Of a stretch of DNA of 64,000 nt, positions 36,417 through 44,952 are shown piece after piece. Numbering within the stretch: the stretch's first letter is position 1; each line of letters starts with the position of its first letter. Source of the DNA: Paenibacillus wulumuqiensis (GTDB taxonomy: Bacteria; Bacillota; Bacilli; Paenibacillales; Paenibacillaceae); assembly GCF_000971965.1 (NCBI RefSeq), contig NZ_LAQP01000001.1:558001-622000 (forward strand). The letters run 5' to 3'. The translations under genes were made by a program, and so were the position numbers. The notes under the pieces are model-generated. The model was not told where the DNA came from. It did not search any database and was given only the letters and a program-made list of their open reading frames with translations.

Positions 36417-36600
36417 TTCGTCATCTACCTCCGTATTGGAATAAGTTTGGGTTTGTGCGAATCGTGCTGTTAAGTATTTGGCTCAGTACCTCTATGTTGG
36501 GGGCTACTTCTCTCCTCCTTTGCAGTTTATCCATCACCTTGAATCGGCTGGTTCAGCCAGCTGATACCAGCGCGAATTTTGAGCCCGGTGAGAGATTATT
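36417..36600 (-). promoter_or_regulatory. Long GC-richer 5' leader of the CBM3 gene, candidate cis-regulatory RNA
   Basis: A likely promoter (TTGAGC, 17 bp, TGTTAT on the minus strand, 36615-36643) would give a leader of about 185 nt. The region 36480-36590 is clearly GC-richer than its surroundings and contains the hairpin GGCTG/CAGCC at 36546-36558 and complementary tracts such as CTCTC/GAGAG near 36590 and 36510. I cannot match it to a known riboswitch. The gap 36417-36883 holds nothing else except the upstream DNA of the oxidase gene. Confidence 0.35.
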
Positions 36601-36883
36601 AAACAGTAATATAACAAACAAAACACTTGGCAAGCTCAAATTATAACATTTTTGTTACCACTTGAAGATAGACAGCAAGTGCTAATCGTCAACAAAATGA
36701 CAATTCCATAAGTCCTACTCTTTCGCAATTTGAGGCATAATAGAATGGATAAGTTATGTATGTCTTTTTTACCCAGTACCCAGGCTATGTATTTTGGCCT
36801 AGTTTCCGTTTCAATTTTGTCCGATCCGCTTTTGTCTTCTTTTGAGGGCAATCCGGATGGCATATTTATATATCAAGGGAGCG

Positions 36884-38560
36884 ATGATGTTGCATTTCAA
36901 ATCCAATTCTGCGTCTTTTCACTCTGCTCGCCCGTTTTCCTATCAGACGCTCAGCCTTCTGGTCATGCTGATGGCTGCTCTGCTGCTTCTGGGAGGCTGC
37001 AGCAGTTCATCCCATACCGAGCAGCCTGCTGCCGCCGATTCATCCGACACCTCCATGTCCGGTCACTCCATAAATATGGATCACAGTGCTCATATGGGGA
37101 CAACAACTGCTGCACCGGAAGGCAGCGTCACCGCCAAGCCGGCAGACATCACTACCGAACAGCAGACATTGACCGGCAAGGAAATTACCCTTACTGCACG
37201 CAAAGCACATCTGGAGATTGAGAAAGGCAAATATTTGCCCGTCTGGACGTTCAACGGCTCCGTGCCCGGTCCACAGATTGAAGTGACCCAGGGAGATACC
37301 GTTACCGTTCATCTCAAAAATGAACTGGATGTGCCTGTCTCCATTCATTTCCACGGGGTCGTACTGCCGGTCGCCATGGATGGTGTACCTGGCGTAACCC
37401 AGGATGCCGTTCAGCCTGGAGGTACATTTACCTACACTTTCAAAGCGGTTCATGCCGGAACGTACTGGTATCATTCCCATCAGGACAGCCTGAACCAGAT
37501 TGGCAAGGGTTTATACGGTACCTTTATCGTCAAAAATAAAAATGCTGAGTCGGCAGATGTTGATCGTACGCTGGTGCTGGATGAATGGAATGATCCGAAT
37601 ACCCATGCTCCCGATCGCGAAGCCAATACGGCTGCACTCAGCAGCAATATGGGCATGTATAATATCTATACCATCAACGGACGCAGCGGTGACAGTATCG
37701 AACCGGTGCGTACGCATCCCGGTGAGCAGGTACGCCTTCGCTTCGTCAATGCAGGCAATATGACTCAGCTGCTTTACATTAATCAGCCCGCCTACCGCGT
37801 CGTATCGTCCGATGGCGAGGATATTAATGATCCGCAGATGCTCAGACATGGACTGCTGCGTATCGCACCCGGTGAACGCTATGATGTGGAATTCAGAGCC
37901 GGCCAACCGGGCGTACAGGTAATAGGAACAGTGGGCGATTCTGACTTTGCACGCTCCATGCGTATACCTGTTGTGACCGAGACGGATTCTGACACATGGA
38001 CCGATCAGCAGATTAATGATCAGATAAGCAGCCAGCAGTCCAAGCTCACGACCGAGATTGTCTCCGGCTGGCCCGAACTTGATCTTACCCGTTACGGCAA
38101 GCCTGCCTCTTCAACGTTCAATCTGCAGCAATCCTATGATCGGGATTATCAGATGACGCTCAATATGGGAGTCAGCGATGGACAGACCATGTATACAATC
38201 AATGACCAGGCTTATCCCAAAGCAGACAATATGACCGTCAAGACCGGAGATACGATAAAGATCACCATGACCAATAAATCCGTAAACGAAGATCATCCCA
38301 TGCATCTGCACGGTCATATTTTCCAAGTGTTATCCAAAAATGGTCAGCCGGTCTCCGGCTCCCCACTCTGGAAAGATACACTGAATGTGCGTCCGGGCGA
38401 GACGTATACAGTCGCTCTGCTGGCAGACAATCCAGGGATCTGGATGTTCCACTGCCATGAACTGCATCACGCTTCGATGGGAATGATGATCGATCTGGTC
38501 TATGAGGACTACACATCTGCCTATAAGCCGGATCCGCACGCCAATAATATTTCTGAATGA
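36884..38560 (+). CDS. Multicopper oxidase lipoprotein
   Basis: This 558-residue extracytoplasmic multicopper oxidase is anchored by a lipobox LLGGC (Cys39). All four copper motifs are present: HFHG near 155, WYHSH near 195, HPMHLHGH near 470 and HCHELHHASMGMM near 530, where the final Met is the T1 axial ligand type. A Met/His-rich stretch (MSGHSINMDHSAHM near 57-71) before the cupredoxin domains could bind Cu(I), as in CopA/CueO-like copper-tolerance oxidases. The start at 36884 follows AAGGGA; the frame extends upstream without a site. Substrates may be Cu(I), Mn(II) or phenols. No other copper gene is adjacent. Confidence 0.85.
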   Translation: MMLHFKSNSASFHSARPFSYQTLSLLVMLMAALLLLGGCSSSSHTEQPAAADSSDTSMSGHSINMDHSAHMGTTTAAPEGSVTAKPADITTEQQTLTGKEITLTARKAHLEIEKGKYLPVWTFNGSVPGPQIEVTQGDTVTVHLKNELDVPVSIHFHGVVLPVAMDGVPGVTQDAVQPGGTFTYTFKAVHAGTYWYHSHQDSLNQIGKGLYGTFIVKNKNAESADVDRTLVLDEWNDPNTHAPDREANTAALSSNMGMYNIYTINGRSGDSIEPVRTHPGEQVRLRFVNAGNMTQLLYINQPAYRVVSSDGEDINDPQMLRHGLLRIAPGERYDVEFRAGQPGVQVIGTVGDSDFARSMRIPVVTETDSDTWTDQQINDQISSQQSKLTTEIVSGWPELDLTRYGKPASSTFNLQQSYDRDYQMTLNMGVSDGQTMYTINDQAYPKADNMTVKTGDTIKITMTNKSVNEDHPMHLHGHIFQVLSKNGQPVSGSPLWKDTLNVRPGETYTVALLADNPGIWMFHCHELHHASMGMMIDLVYEDYTSAYKPDPHANNISE

Positions 38561-38602
38561 TTTCTTGCTGCCGTGAACTGACAGTTATTACATTTATGTA
38601 GC

Positions 38603-38668
38603 AAAAAAGCAGGCGTCCTGTTCTATGATAGAGAATATCTCTATTACTTAGTGCAGGACGCTTTTGTG
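38603..38668 (+). terminator. Terminator of the multicopper oxidase gene
   Basis: GCGTCCTG (38613-38620) pairs with CAGGACGC (38654-38661). The loop itself contains ATAGAGA/TCTCTAT. A run of A precedes and TTTTG follows. Confidence 0.75.
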
Positions 38669-38742
38669 TTAATCGTGCAACAAAATAACATTTTCTGTGT
38701 AATACATAGTGAGAATTGGAATCAAAGCATCACAAAATGTTT

Positions 38743-38779
38743 TTCAGATACCGATGTAGTATGATAGTAAGTATCTGAA
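38743..38779 (+). promoter_or_regulatory. Inverted repeat straddling the mprF -10 region
   Basis: TTCAGATAC (38743-38751) and GTATCTGAA (38771-38779) are perfect 9-bp arms around TATGAT (38760-38765), a possible -10. A third partial copy TTCAGATC follows at 38783. It could be an operator for a regulator that senses cationic peptides or a hairpin at the mRNA 5' end. Confidence 0.4.
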
Positions 38780-38879
38780 CTATTCAGATCATAGAGATAG
38801 ACTATATCAATTGTTACATGAACATACTCTTTTCAAGATGAACCCTAATCATATCTATAAAGGTGGAGTTAAATACCCC

Positions 38880-41525
38880 ATGAGAGAGTCTTTACGCAAA
38901 CTTAAGATCCTGCAGCTGTTGACTGCCTTATTCAGGGCCAGAATTATCAAAATACTTATTCCCCTGATTATCCTTGCTGTTATTTATATGCAGGGACGAA
39001 AAGAAATCGAACATATTAATCTGGCCAGTGTGTTCTTTGAACTGCGTCATATGCCTCCGTCCGCGATTATTCAGATTCTGATCGCTTCCTTTGTTGCGGT
39101 ATCGGTGATGAGTGCATATGATTACCTGCTGCGTCATCATTTCAAGCTGGATGTAAACTGGAAAGCCACTTTCCGTTACGCCTGGATCGCCAATACGTTC
39201 AATAACATGATTGGATTTGCCGGACTGACCGGTGTCGGTCTGCGTACAATTCTGTACAAAAAAAGTGGCATACCAATGAAAACGATGGGAGCAGCGGTGC
39301 TGTTTCTTTCCCCGATGATACTGGTGGGCCTATCACTGCTCGGCTGGCTGACCATTGTCGGTGTCTTCCCGGCTGAGCCGCTATTCAACAGCCACCCATG
39401 GCTGCGCTGGGCAGTATGGGGAATTTCCCTGTATCTGCCGTTCTTTCTACTGATGCAGCGTTCATCCCTGTTTGCCAAATGGTTCCACAAAGGAGAAGGC
39501 AAGCTTCCCTGGAAAGTCATTATCGCTTCGTTGGTAGCCTCCTTTCTGGAATGGGCCTGTGCCGGTCTGTTGTTCTGGATCGTTATCTATCACGATCTGG
39601 CGCATCTGCCACTGCAGGATACGATCGGTGTGTATATCGTTGCGGCAATTGCCGGTATTATCAGTATGGCACCAGGCGGTATCGGTGCATTTGACCTGAC
39701 AGCCCTGCTTGGTCTGCAGTCTCTCGGTGTTGAGACGACCCCTGCGATTACCGCCCTTCTGCTATTCCGTATTTTCTACTTTCTGGTCCCGTGGCTGATC
39801 GGTCTGATACTGGCAGCCTTCGAGATTACACCAAGCCGCAAGCAGATGAAGGAAATGGTAACTACCGGTTATGATGCTTCACGCAGTGCCTGGCTCAAAT
39901 TCTGGGGTTGGCCGTCACAGTTTGGCTTTCTCGGTGATCTGGGAGCATGGGCGCTTGGCAAGCTGGTGCTCGCCAGTGGTATTATTTTGCTGCTGTCTGC
40001 AGCAACGCCAGGGCTGATCGAGCGTCTGCGGTTTATGGAACATATTCTGTCGCTGCCGATTATGCGCTTTTCCGAACAGCTGTCAGTGGTGATTGGCATT
40101 ATGCTGATTATCGTCTCCCGTGCGATCTCCATGCGGATTCGTCGTGCATTTGTATGGACGGCCGGGCTGCTGCTCGCCGGTGCGATCTTTACCTTTGCCA
40201 AAGGATTCGATTACGAAGAAGCGATCATTTTGCTGATCGTTGCCGTTATTCTCTGGGTATCCCGGGCTCGATTCAACCGGGAAAGTGTGAGCATCGCGCC
40301 GCGTAATATCGTGATCTGGATCATTTTGGCCTTTGTCTCGTCTCTGTCCTATTATATAGTCGGCACACAGATCCACCCAGCGCTGCTGCGCCATCTGCCG
40401 CTACGTGCCCAGCAGTGGTTTCTGGACCCACATGAATATGCGATTACCGCTGCGGTTGGTTTTATCGGCGCCCTTGTCCTGCTGGCAGCCATCTTTGCAC
40501 TGCGCCCGAATCGTCATATTGAGGATCGCCCGACGCCGGAGGAGATGGATAAATTCACTACCTTCCTGCAAAAGGAACAGGGGAATCTCCTTACCCATCT
40601 GCTGTATCTGGGTGACAAATCATTCTACTGGGCACAAAATGACCAGATTCTGATCCCTTATGCACGTGTCCGAGACAAGCTGGTCGTGCTTGGAGATCCG
40701 ATTGGCGAGAAAAGTCTGGTCGGTGCAGCCATTCAGGAGTTCCAGCGTTATGCGGATCATTTTGCGCTTACTGTCGTCTTTTACCAGGCGGCACCGGAGT
40801 ATCTGTCCATTTATCATGAGAATGGCTACAATTTCTTCAAGCTTGGCGAAGAAGCGCTGGTCTCTCTTGATAAATTCACATTATCCGGCAAAAGCAATCA
40901 AGGTCTGCGCACGGCCAAAAATAAATCCGAGCGTGAAGGCCAGCAGTTTGAAGTCCTGCAGCCACCATTCTCAGCCGAGCTGCTGGCAGAACTGCGAGTC
41001 ATCTCCGATGAGTGGCTTGGGGATCGCAAGGAAAAAGCTTATTCGCTTGGCTGGTTTAATGAACATTACATTCAGAAGTCGCCGATTGCCCTGCTGCGTG
41101 ATGCTGATCATCGTATTCTGGCTTTTGCAACCCTGGCCCCGGCTTATGATAATCATCGTGTCATCTCGATCGATCTGATGCGCCATCTGAACGATACACC
41201 GAATGGTACCATGGATGTGCTGTTTGTCCGTCTGATTGAATGGGCCAAGGAAAGTGGGTATGCCTACTTCAATCTCGGCATGTCTCCGCTCTCCAGCGTT
41301 GGAGAGAATATGAATGCCCACCGGGAAGAGAAACTTGCCCGTTTGGTCTTCCAGTATGGTGGTCACTGGTACGGATTTGAAGGTCTGCGGCGCTACAAGG
41401 AGAAATTCTCACCTGAATGGGAAGGACGCTACCTCGCTTATCCGGCAGGCATCCCGCTGCCGATCCTGACGATTGATCTGGTGCGACTGGTCTCGCGCAG
41501 ACCGCGTTCGATCGAGACGGTATAG
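38880..41525 (+). CDS. mprF: Phosphatidylglycerol lysyltransferase/flippase (MprF)
   Basis: This 881-residue bifunctional membrane protein adds an aminoacyl group from tRNA to phosphatidylglycerol and flips the product, lowering the negative surface charge against cationic peptides. Residues 1-510 contain about 14 hydrophobic helices (flippase and synthase membrane parts). Residues 530-870 are the cytosolic GNAT-like DUF2156 synthase, with LGDPIGEK, AYFNLGMSPL and FQYGGHWYGFEGLRRYKEKF. The start at 38880 (MRESLRKLK) follows AAAGGTGGAG; the frame is open to 38811. Lys or Ala specificity cannot be told. It is monocistronic with its own terminator. Confidence 0.93.
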   Translation: MRESLRKLKILQLLTALFRARIIKILIPLIILAVIYMQGRKEIEHINLASVFFELRHMPPSAIIQILIASFVAVSVMSAYDYLLRHHFKLDVNWKATFRYAWIANTFNNMIGFAGLTGVGLRTILYKKSGIPMKTMGAAVLFLSPMILVGLSLLGWLTIVGVFPAEPLFNSHPWLRWAVWGISLYLPFFLLMQRSSLFAKWFHKGEGKLPWKVIIASLVASFLEWACAGLLFWIVIYHDLAHLPLQDTIGVYIVAAIAGIISMAPGGIGAFDLTALLGLQSLGVETTPAITALLLFRIFYFLVPWLIGLILAAFEITPSRKQMKEMVTTGYDASRSAWLKFWGWPSQFGFLGDLGAWALGKLVLASGIILLLSAATPGLIERLRFMEHILSLPIMRFSEQLSVVIGIMLIIVSRAISMRIRRAFVWTAGLLLAGAIFTFAKGFDYEEAIILLIVAVILWVSRARFNRESVSIAPRNIVIWIILAFVSSLSYYIVGTQIHPALLRHLPLRAQQWFLDPHEYAITAAVGFIGALVLLAAIFALRPNRHIEDRPTPEEMDKFTTFLQKEQGNLLTHLLYLGDKSFYWAQNDQILIPYARVRDKLVVLGDPIGEKSLVGAAIQEFQRYADHFALTVVFYQAAPEYLSIYHENGYNFFKLGEEALVSLDKFTLSGKSNQGLRTAKNKSEREGQQFEVLQPPFSAELLAELRVISDEWLGDRKEKAYSLGWFNEHYIQKSPIALLRDADHRILAFATLAPAYDNHRVISIDLMRHLNDTPNGTMDVLFVRLIEWAKESGYAYFNLGMSPLSSVGENMNAHREEKLARLVFQYGGHWYGFEGLRRYKEKFSPEWEGRYLAYPAGIPLPILTIDLVRLVSRRPRSIETV

Positions 41526-41578
41526 CAAGCAGCTTCAGGCGCTACGAATGAATTGACTTTCACCCTCTATGAGCATAC

Positions 41579-41626
41579 AGAAAAGAACCCCTTGATCCGC
41601 GTTGGCAGATCAGGGGGTTCTTTTTG
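41579..41626. terminator. Bidirectional terminator after mprF
   Basis: AAAAGAACCCC(T)TGATC pairs with GATCAGGGGGTTCTTTT. A and T runs flank the stem, and five T follow. Confidence 0.85.
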
Positions 41627-41697
41627 TGTTTCTGCTGGTTCCGAGCATCTGCCTGCTTGACTGAAAATGCTCGAATGTGATTCATTAGACCCGGCAA

Positions 41698-42249
41698 TTA
41701 CTTGGATTGTTCCACTTCTACAATCGTTCTCAGCTTGGTGGTAGCATCACCAGGGATCGGTTTCTCCGTAAACTTGAAAGTAATCTCGGAGCCTTCTTTT
41801 ACTTTGCTCATAGCGCTCTGTACGCTGTCATTCAGCTGATACACTACTGGAGTACCGTCTACCATGATCTCGGCAGAGTGCTCATCTGCAAGCCCGGAGA
41901 ATGTGCCTGTAGCGACCTGAGTCTCCGCATTGGCAGTTGTATCGTCTCCTACTGCCGTATCGGTTGTACCCTTGGTTGTGCCTTCGCTGGTTGTACCATC
42001 ATCTGTCTTTGGAGAAGACGTCTCCGTAGTACCGGCAGCCGCTTCACTGCTAGCCTCTGGTGTCGTCGTCGTGTCTGGTGCAGCCGGAGTCTGCTCGGTC
42101 ACTTCAGCTTCTGTACTGCTGGTCGGAGCCGGAGCTGCAGCAGGTTGCTGCTCTGCCTTATTGCCACAGGCTGCCAGAATCAGCACCCCTGCAAGCAGGA
42201 TAAATGCAAAGGGAATACGTTTGAACAATGATTGCTTATTTAGTTGCAT
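41698..42249 (-). CDS. Lipoprotein with Thr/Glu/Ala-rich linker
   Basis: This is a 183-residue lipoprotein whose signal ends ILAAC with Cys28. Residues 29-112 are low-complexity (Thr, Ser, Ala, Glu, Pro, Asp). The last 70 residues form a small beta-rich domain (FSGLADEHSAEIMVDGTPVVYQL, ITFKFTEKPIPG) that looks like an OB- or DUF-type ligand-binding module but is not recognised. It has a GAGGAGGTG site. It resembles the lipoprotein at 25959-26630 in layout, not in the folded domain. Monocistronic; function unknown. Confidence 0.7.
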   Translation of the reverse strand: MQLNKQSLFKRIPFAFILLAGVLILAACGNKAEQQPAAAPAPTSSTEAEVTEQTPAAPDTTTTPEASSEAAAGTTETSSPKTDDGTTSEGTTKGTTDTAVGDDTTANAETQVATGTFSGLADEHSAEIMVDGTPVVYQLNDSVQSAMSKVKEGSEITFKFTEKPIPGDATTKLRTIVEVEQSK

Positions 42250-42414
42250 CGTTAATGCACCTCCTCAATAGTGTAACGCATCTTCAAGCCAAAAGTTGCA
42301 GCGAACTGCTGTATGGCAGGAGAGCCTATACCAAAATCATAACAGATTCCAGCCTGGTAATAAAATTTACATATGCTCTCCTGTTATTCGCCAGGCCTCT
42401 GCTGCTTTATCATT

Positions 42415-42470
42415 AAAAAAGGAATCGCCAGAGCCGGCCACACAAGATTGCGCCAGAGTAACGATTCCTT
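42415..42470 (-). terminator. Terminator of the secreted protein gene at 42586
   Basis: AAGGAATCG and CGATTCCTT form a stem, and six T follow on the minus strand. The rest of the gap 42250-42585 has no gene. Confidence 0.7.
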
Positions 42471-42585
42471 AGGTCAAATAGCAGTAGAACTCTTTGGATC
42501 AAATAATAATAAACCTATTGCGATCATCTACATTCGCGTTTCCTGATCGGCAGGTATCAGGCAAGCTTTCCCTCCAACCGTCGAT

Positions 42586-43158
42586 TTAAGGGATAAACTG
42601 TTGAACGATCTTCACAACCGCTCCATCCTTGACAGTGATATGATACGGGAACACCGTTGGATCCAGCAGGTCCGGCTTTTGGAAAATGGCATTCAACTTG
42701 GACATGCTGACCGGTTCATTCCATTTGGTATCAATATCTTCCCACTGACCGGTATGATCATAAATCTGCATCAGTACCTGTGCATTCGCTGGGGCTGTAT
42801 AATTAAAGGTAGTTGTGTCGGTATTGGTAATGTAATAGCCATCCGGTGCCCCATCCATGCCGCTGTCCGGATTTTCCTTGGCGAATACTTTGTTGGCCGC
42901 TTCGCCGGTGTACCAGTTAATCGGATCAATCGTAAGATCGAATCCACCATTACTGTCACGTTGGATTTCGTTAATAAATACGGTGTATGTTCCATCTGCC
43001 GGAGTGGTATCTTCGGCATACGTATTCTGATATACGCTCTGAGTTACAGTTGAGGCCTCAGCTGTACTGACCGCTCCGGTCTGACTCAAGCTGCCCGAAG
43101 TCAAAAAGATTAAAGAAGCAGCACCCGCTCCAAAAATTCCCATCATTGTTTTAATCAT
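42586..43158 (-). CDS. Secreted protein of unknown function
   Basis: This 190-residue protein has a Sec signal peptide (about 1-35, ending near AEA) and a mature part of about 155 residues with many aromatic and Asp residues (GTYTVFINEIQRD, DLTIDPINWYTGEAANKVF, MQIYDHTGQWEDI). ATG follows AAGGGGGAG. I do not recognise a family; the repeated Tyr/Trp and beta-strand pattern suggests a small extracellular beta protein. It is alone between a terminator and an AT-rich upstream region. Confidence 0.7.
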   Translation of the reverse strand: MIKTMMGIFGAGAASLIFLTSGSLSQTGAVSTAEASTVTQSVYQNTYAEDTTPADGTYTVFINEIQRDSNGGFDLTIDPINWYTGEAANKVFAKENPDSGMDGAPDGYYITNTDTTTFNYTAPANAQVLMQIYDHTGQWEDIDTKWNEPVSMSKLNAIFQKPDLLDPTVFPYHITVKDGAVVKIVQQFIP

Positions 43159-43585
43159 CGCTGCATCTCCCCTTCTAATTGGTCAGTCAGCAGTATCGGC
43201 TGACAATAACCTGTTGCTCATGATTGATTGACGTACTATTCATTCGGTATGAATCTCCGCTTCGCTTCAAGCGGTGTGTAACTTTTATTAACCAGATTGC
43301 CTTTTTCAAGAACCATTCAATTTTTTCCAATTTGGCTTTTATCAATAAAATAAAAGATAAAATGGTGTTCCGACCATATCTGTTTCTTGTTTGCTTCCTA
43401 ACCCTACTATATACGGATATGAGCTTGAAAAAGTTGCAATAATGTTAATACTGATTTACAAAATTAATACCTAGTCCTAAAACCTTGTTATACCGGCATT
43501 TTGTATAGGCAGAAGATTCGTTATTGAAGCGATGGTTAAATATATGAGGGAAGCCAAATTACAATTTTTGAGGAGGAATTACATT
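43159..43585. other. AT-rich gene-free stretch
   Basis: The 427 bp between the divergent genes contain no credible frame or strong inverted repeat. It must hold the promoters of both flanking genes, but I could not pick hexamers with confidence. Confidence 0.5.
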
Positions 43586-43933
43586 ATGTCAGAACAACCG
43601 CATGTCGTGAACAAAGCCGGGCAGGTCTCTACGGATCAGGTAGAGCCAGTAATGGATCGAATCAGTGACGAACGCAAAAAACAGATACTGGACGACTTTG
43701 ATAATTTCAAATCCTACCTCGGCAAACGTATTCGTATGGCAGAGAGCATCGGACTGAGTGAAGAAAGCATGGCAAAAGTCGCGCAAAAGATTGCAGACTA
43801 TCTCGCCAAGCATGAAGAACCGCAAAACAGTGAGGAAAAACTGCTGTATGAACTGTGGAAAGTCGGCGATGAAGATCAGCGTCATAAATTGGCACATATG
43901 CTGGTACGCATGGTGCAGGCGGATAAAGCCTAA
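43586..43933 (+). CDS. DUF3243 protein (YmfJ-like)
   Basis: This 115-residue cytoplasmic, helical protein contains the DUF3243 signature in FDNFKSYLGKRIRMAESIGL and LLYELWKVGDEDQRHKLAHML. Bacillus YmfJ is shorter (about 85 residues); here an N-terminal extension of about 30 residues is present. The start at 43586 follows a near-perfect GAGGAGGAATTA; the frame extends to 43532 without support. Function is unknown. Confidence 0.75.
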   Translation: MSEQPHVVNKAGQVSTDQVEPVMDRISDERKKQILDDFDNFKSYLGKRIRMAESIGLSEESMAKVAQKIADYLAKHEEPQNSEEKLLYELWKVGDEDQRHKLAHMLVRMVQADKA

Positions 43934-44038
43934 TATTGGCTCCTACCCGGCAGATAACAAGGTTTTTATACAATCGATTATCTGAACTACCGGGTGCATG
44001 CCGGAATAAGAGTTTTTTTCTTCGTACATCCGCAACAA

Positions 44039-44090
44039 TAAAACCCAAATCTGCAACCAACATATTGTCGGCTGCAGATTTGGGTTTTTG
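44039..44090. terminator. Bidirectional terminator
   Basis: AACCCAAATCTGCA pairs with TGCAGATTTGGGTT. A run of A on the left and T on the right lets it serve both the DUF3243 gene and the convergent phosphatase gene. Confidence 0.85.
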
Positions 44091-44129
44091 ACTTTGGTTT
44101 TTGATTGGTTCATTTAAGGATGTATGGAG

Positions 44130-44747
44130 TTAGCGATGCATGGAATGATGACGACTGCGTCTTCGATAACGCGGCCATATTTTCATTTCCAGGCGTTCAT
44201 ATCCGTAAATGCCCAGTTCCATCAGACTGTTAGCCAGCGAGATACGTGCGAACATCCGATGTACGAGTACCGATACGAGCACACCAATTAATGCACCGAC
44301 CAATACATCGCCCGGATAATGGACACCGGTCCATACACGACTGAGTGCAATACCTGCGGCCAGCACCAGCCACATCCATCCGTCACGGCGCCGGAACTGC
44401 CATATTGTCATCGCAATAACAAAAGACCCCAGCGAATGCGTACTCGGGAAAGAAGCATTCGCTTCATGATGCACCAGCTGAATGACCTCATGACTAACAA
44501 ACGGCCGATCCCTGTAAAAGAATTCTCCCAGCACCCAGTTAATCGTCACTCCAACAGCAGCAGATACCAGCGCTTCCGTAATCATTCTCCGATTCGCCCG
44601 TGCACGTGTAAACCAGTATACAATCGCTCCGATCATAAACAGCAGCACCGCATATTTGGAAAGGAAAATCATTAACGGATTCCAGAAGGCGGCATGACCT
44701 GCCCCTCCGTTAATCCAGCGAAAAATCTCATAGTCCAGCTCTGACAT
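44130..44747 (-). CDS. PAP2-family phosphatase (undecaprenyl-diphosphatase, BcrC-like)
   Basis: This 205-residue membrane phosphatase has the three PAP2 motifs: RDRPF near 79-83, PSTHS near 100-104 and SRVWTGVHYPGDV near 135-147, with catalytic histidines in PSTHS and GVHYPGD. About five helices carry them. BcrC-type enzymes recycle undecaprenyl pyrophosphate for peptidoglycan synthesis and give bacitracin tolerance. The Arg-rich C terminus is unusual but plausible for an inner-leaflet tail. GAGGAGG precedes the ATG. Lipid substrates other than undecaprenyl pyrophosphate remain possible. Confidence 0.82.
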   Translation of the reverse strand: MSELDYEIFRWINGGAGHAAFWNPLMIFLSKYAVLLFMIGAIVYWFTRARANRRMITEALVSAAVGVTINWVLGEFFYRDRPFVSHEVIQLVHHEANASFPSTHSLGSFVIAMTIWQFRRRDGWMWLVLAAGIALSRVWTGVHYPGDVLVGALIGVLVSVLVHRMFARISLANSLMELGIYGYERLEMKIWPRYRRRSRHHSMHR

Positions 44748-44882
44748 GTTCTGTGATTACCTCCTCTTGTTGAATGCCTTATGCACCTATGTATCGCAAG
44801 CACCTATGCAGCGATAGTCGCTTTTACCGTTAGCTAGTTTAACACTTTTGTTAACCCAGTGTAAAATTTGCACAAATCAGTA

Positions 44883-44916
44883 CAGCCGGATTCCCCGCTG
44901 ACGAGTAATCCGGCTG
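44883..44916 (-). terminator. Hairpin after the mtaD-like gene
   Basis: CAGCCGGATT (44883-44892) pairs exactly with AATCCGGCTG (44907-44916) over 14 bases. There is no clear T-run on the minus strand, so termination is probable rather than certain. Confidence 0.5.
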
Positions 44917-44952
44917 CATTTTCTTATTTATATTTATTTGATCGGCAGTTGA

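Noticed and set aside
36480-36590. Definite c-di-GMP riboswitch before the CBM3 gene
   Set aside because: A GCAAAGG segment and hairpins are present, but the GGGCAAACC and ACGCAAAGCC consensus blocks are not, so it is kept only as an unassigned structured leader.
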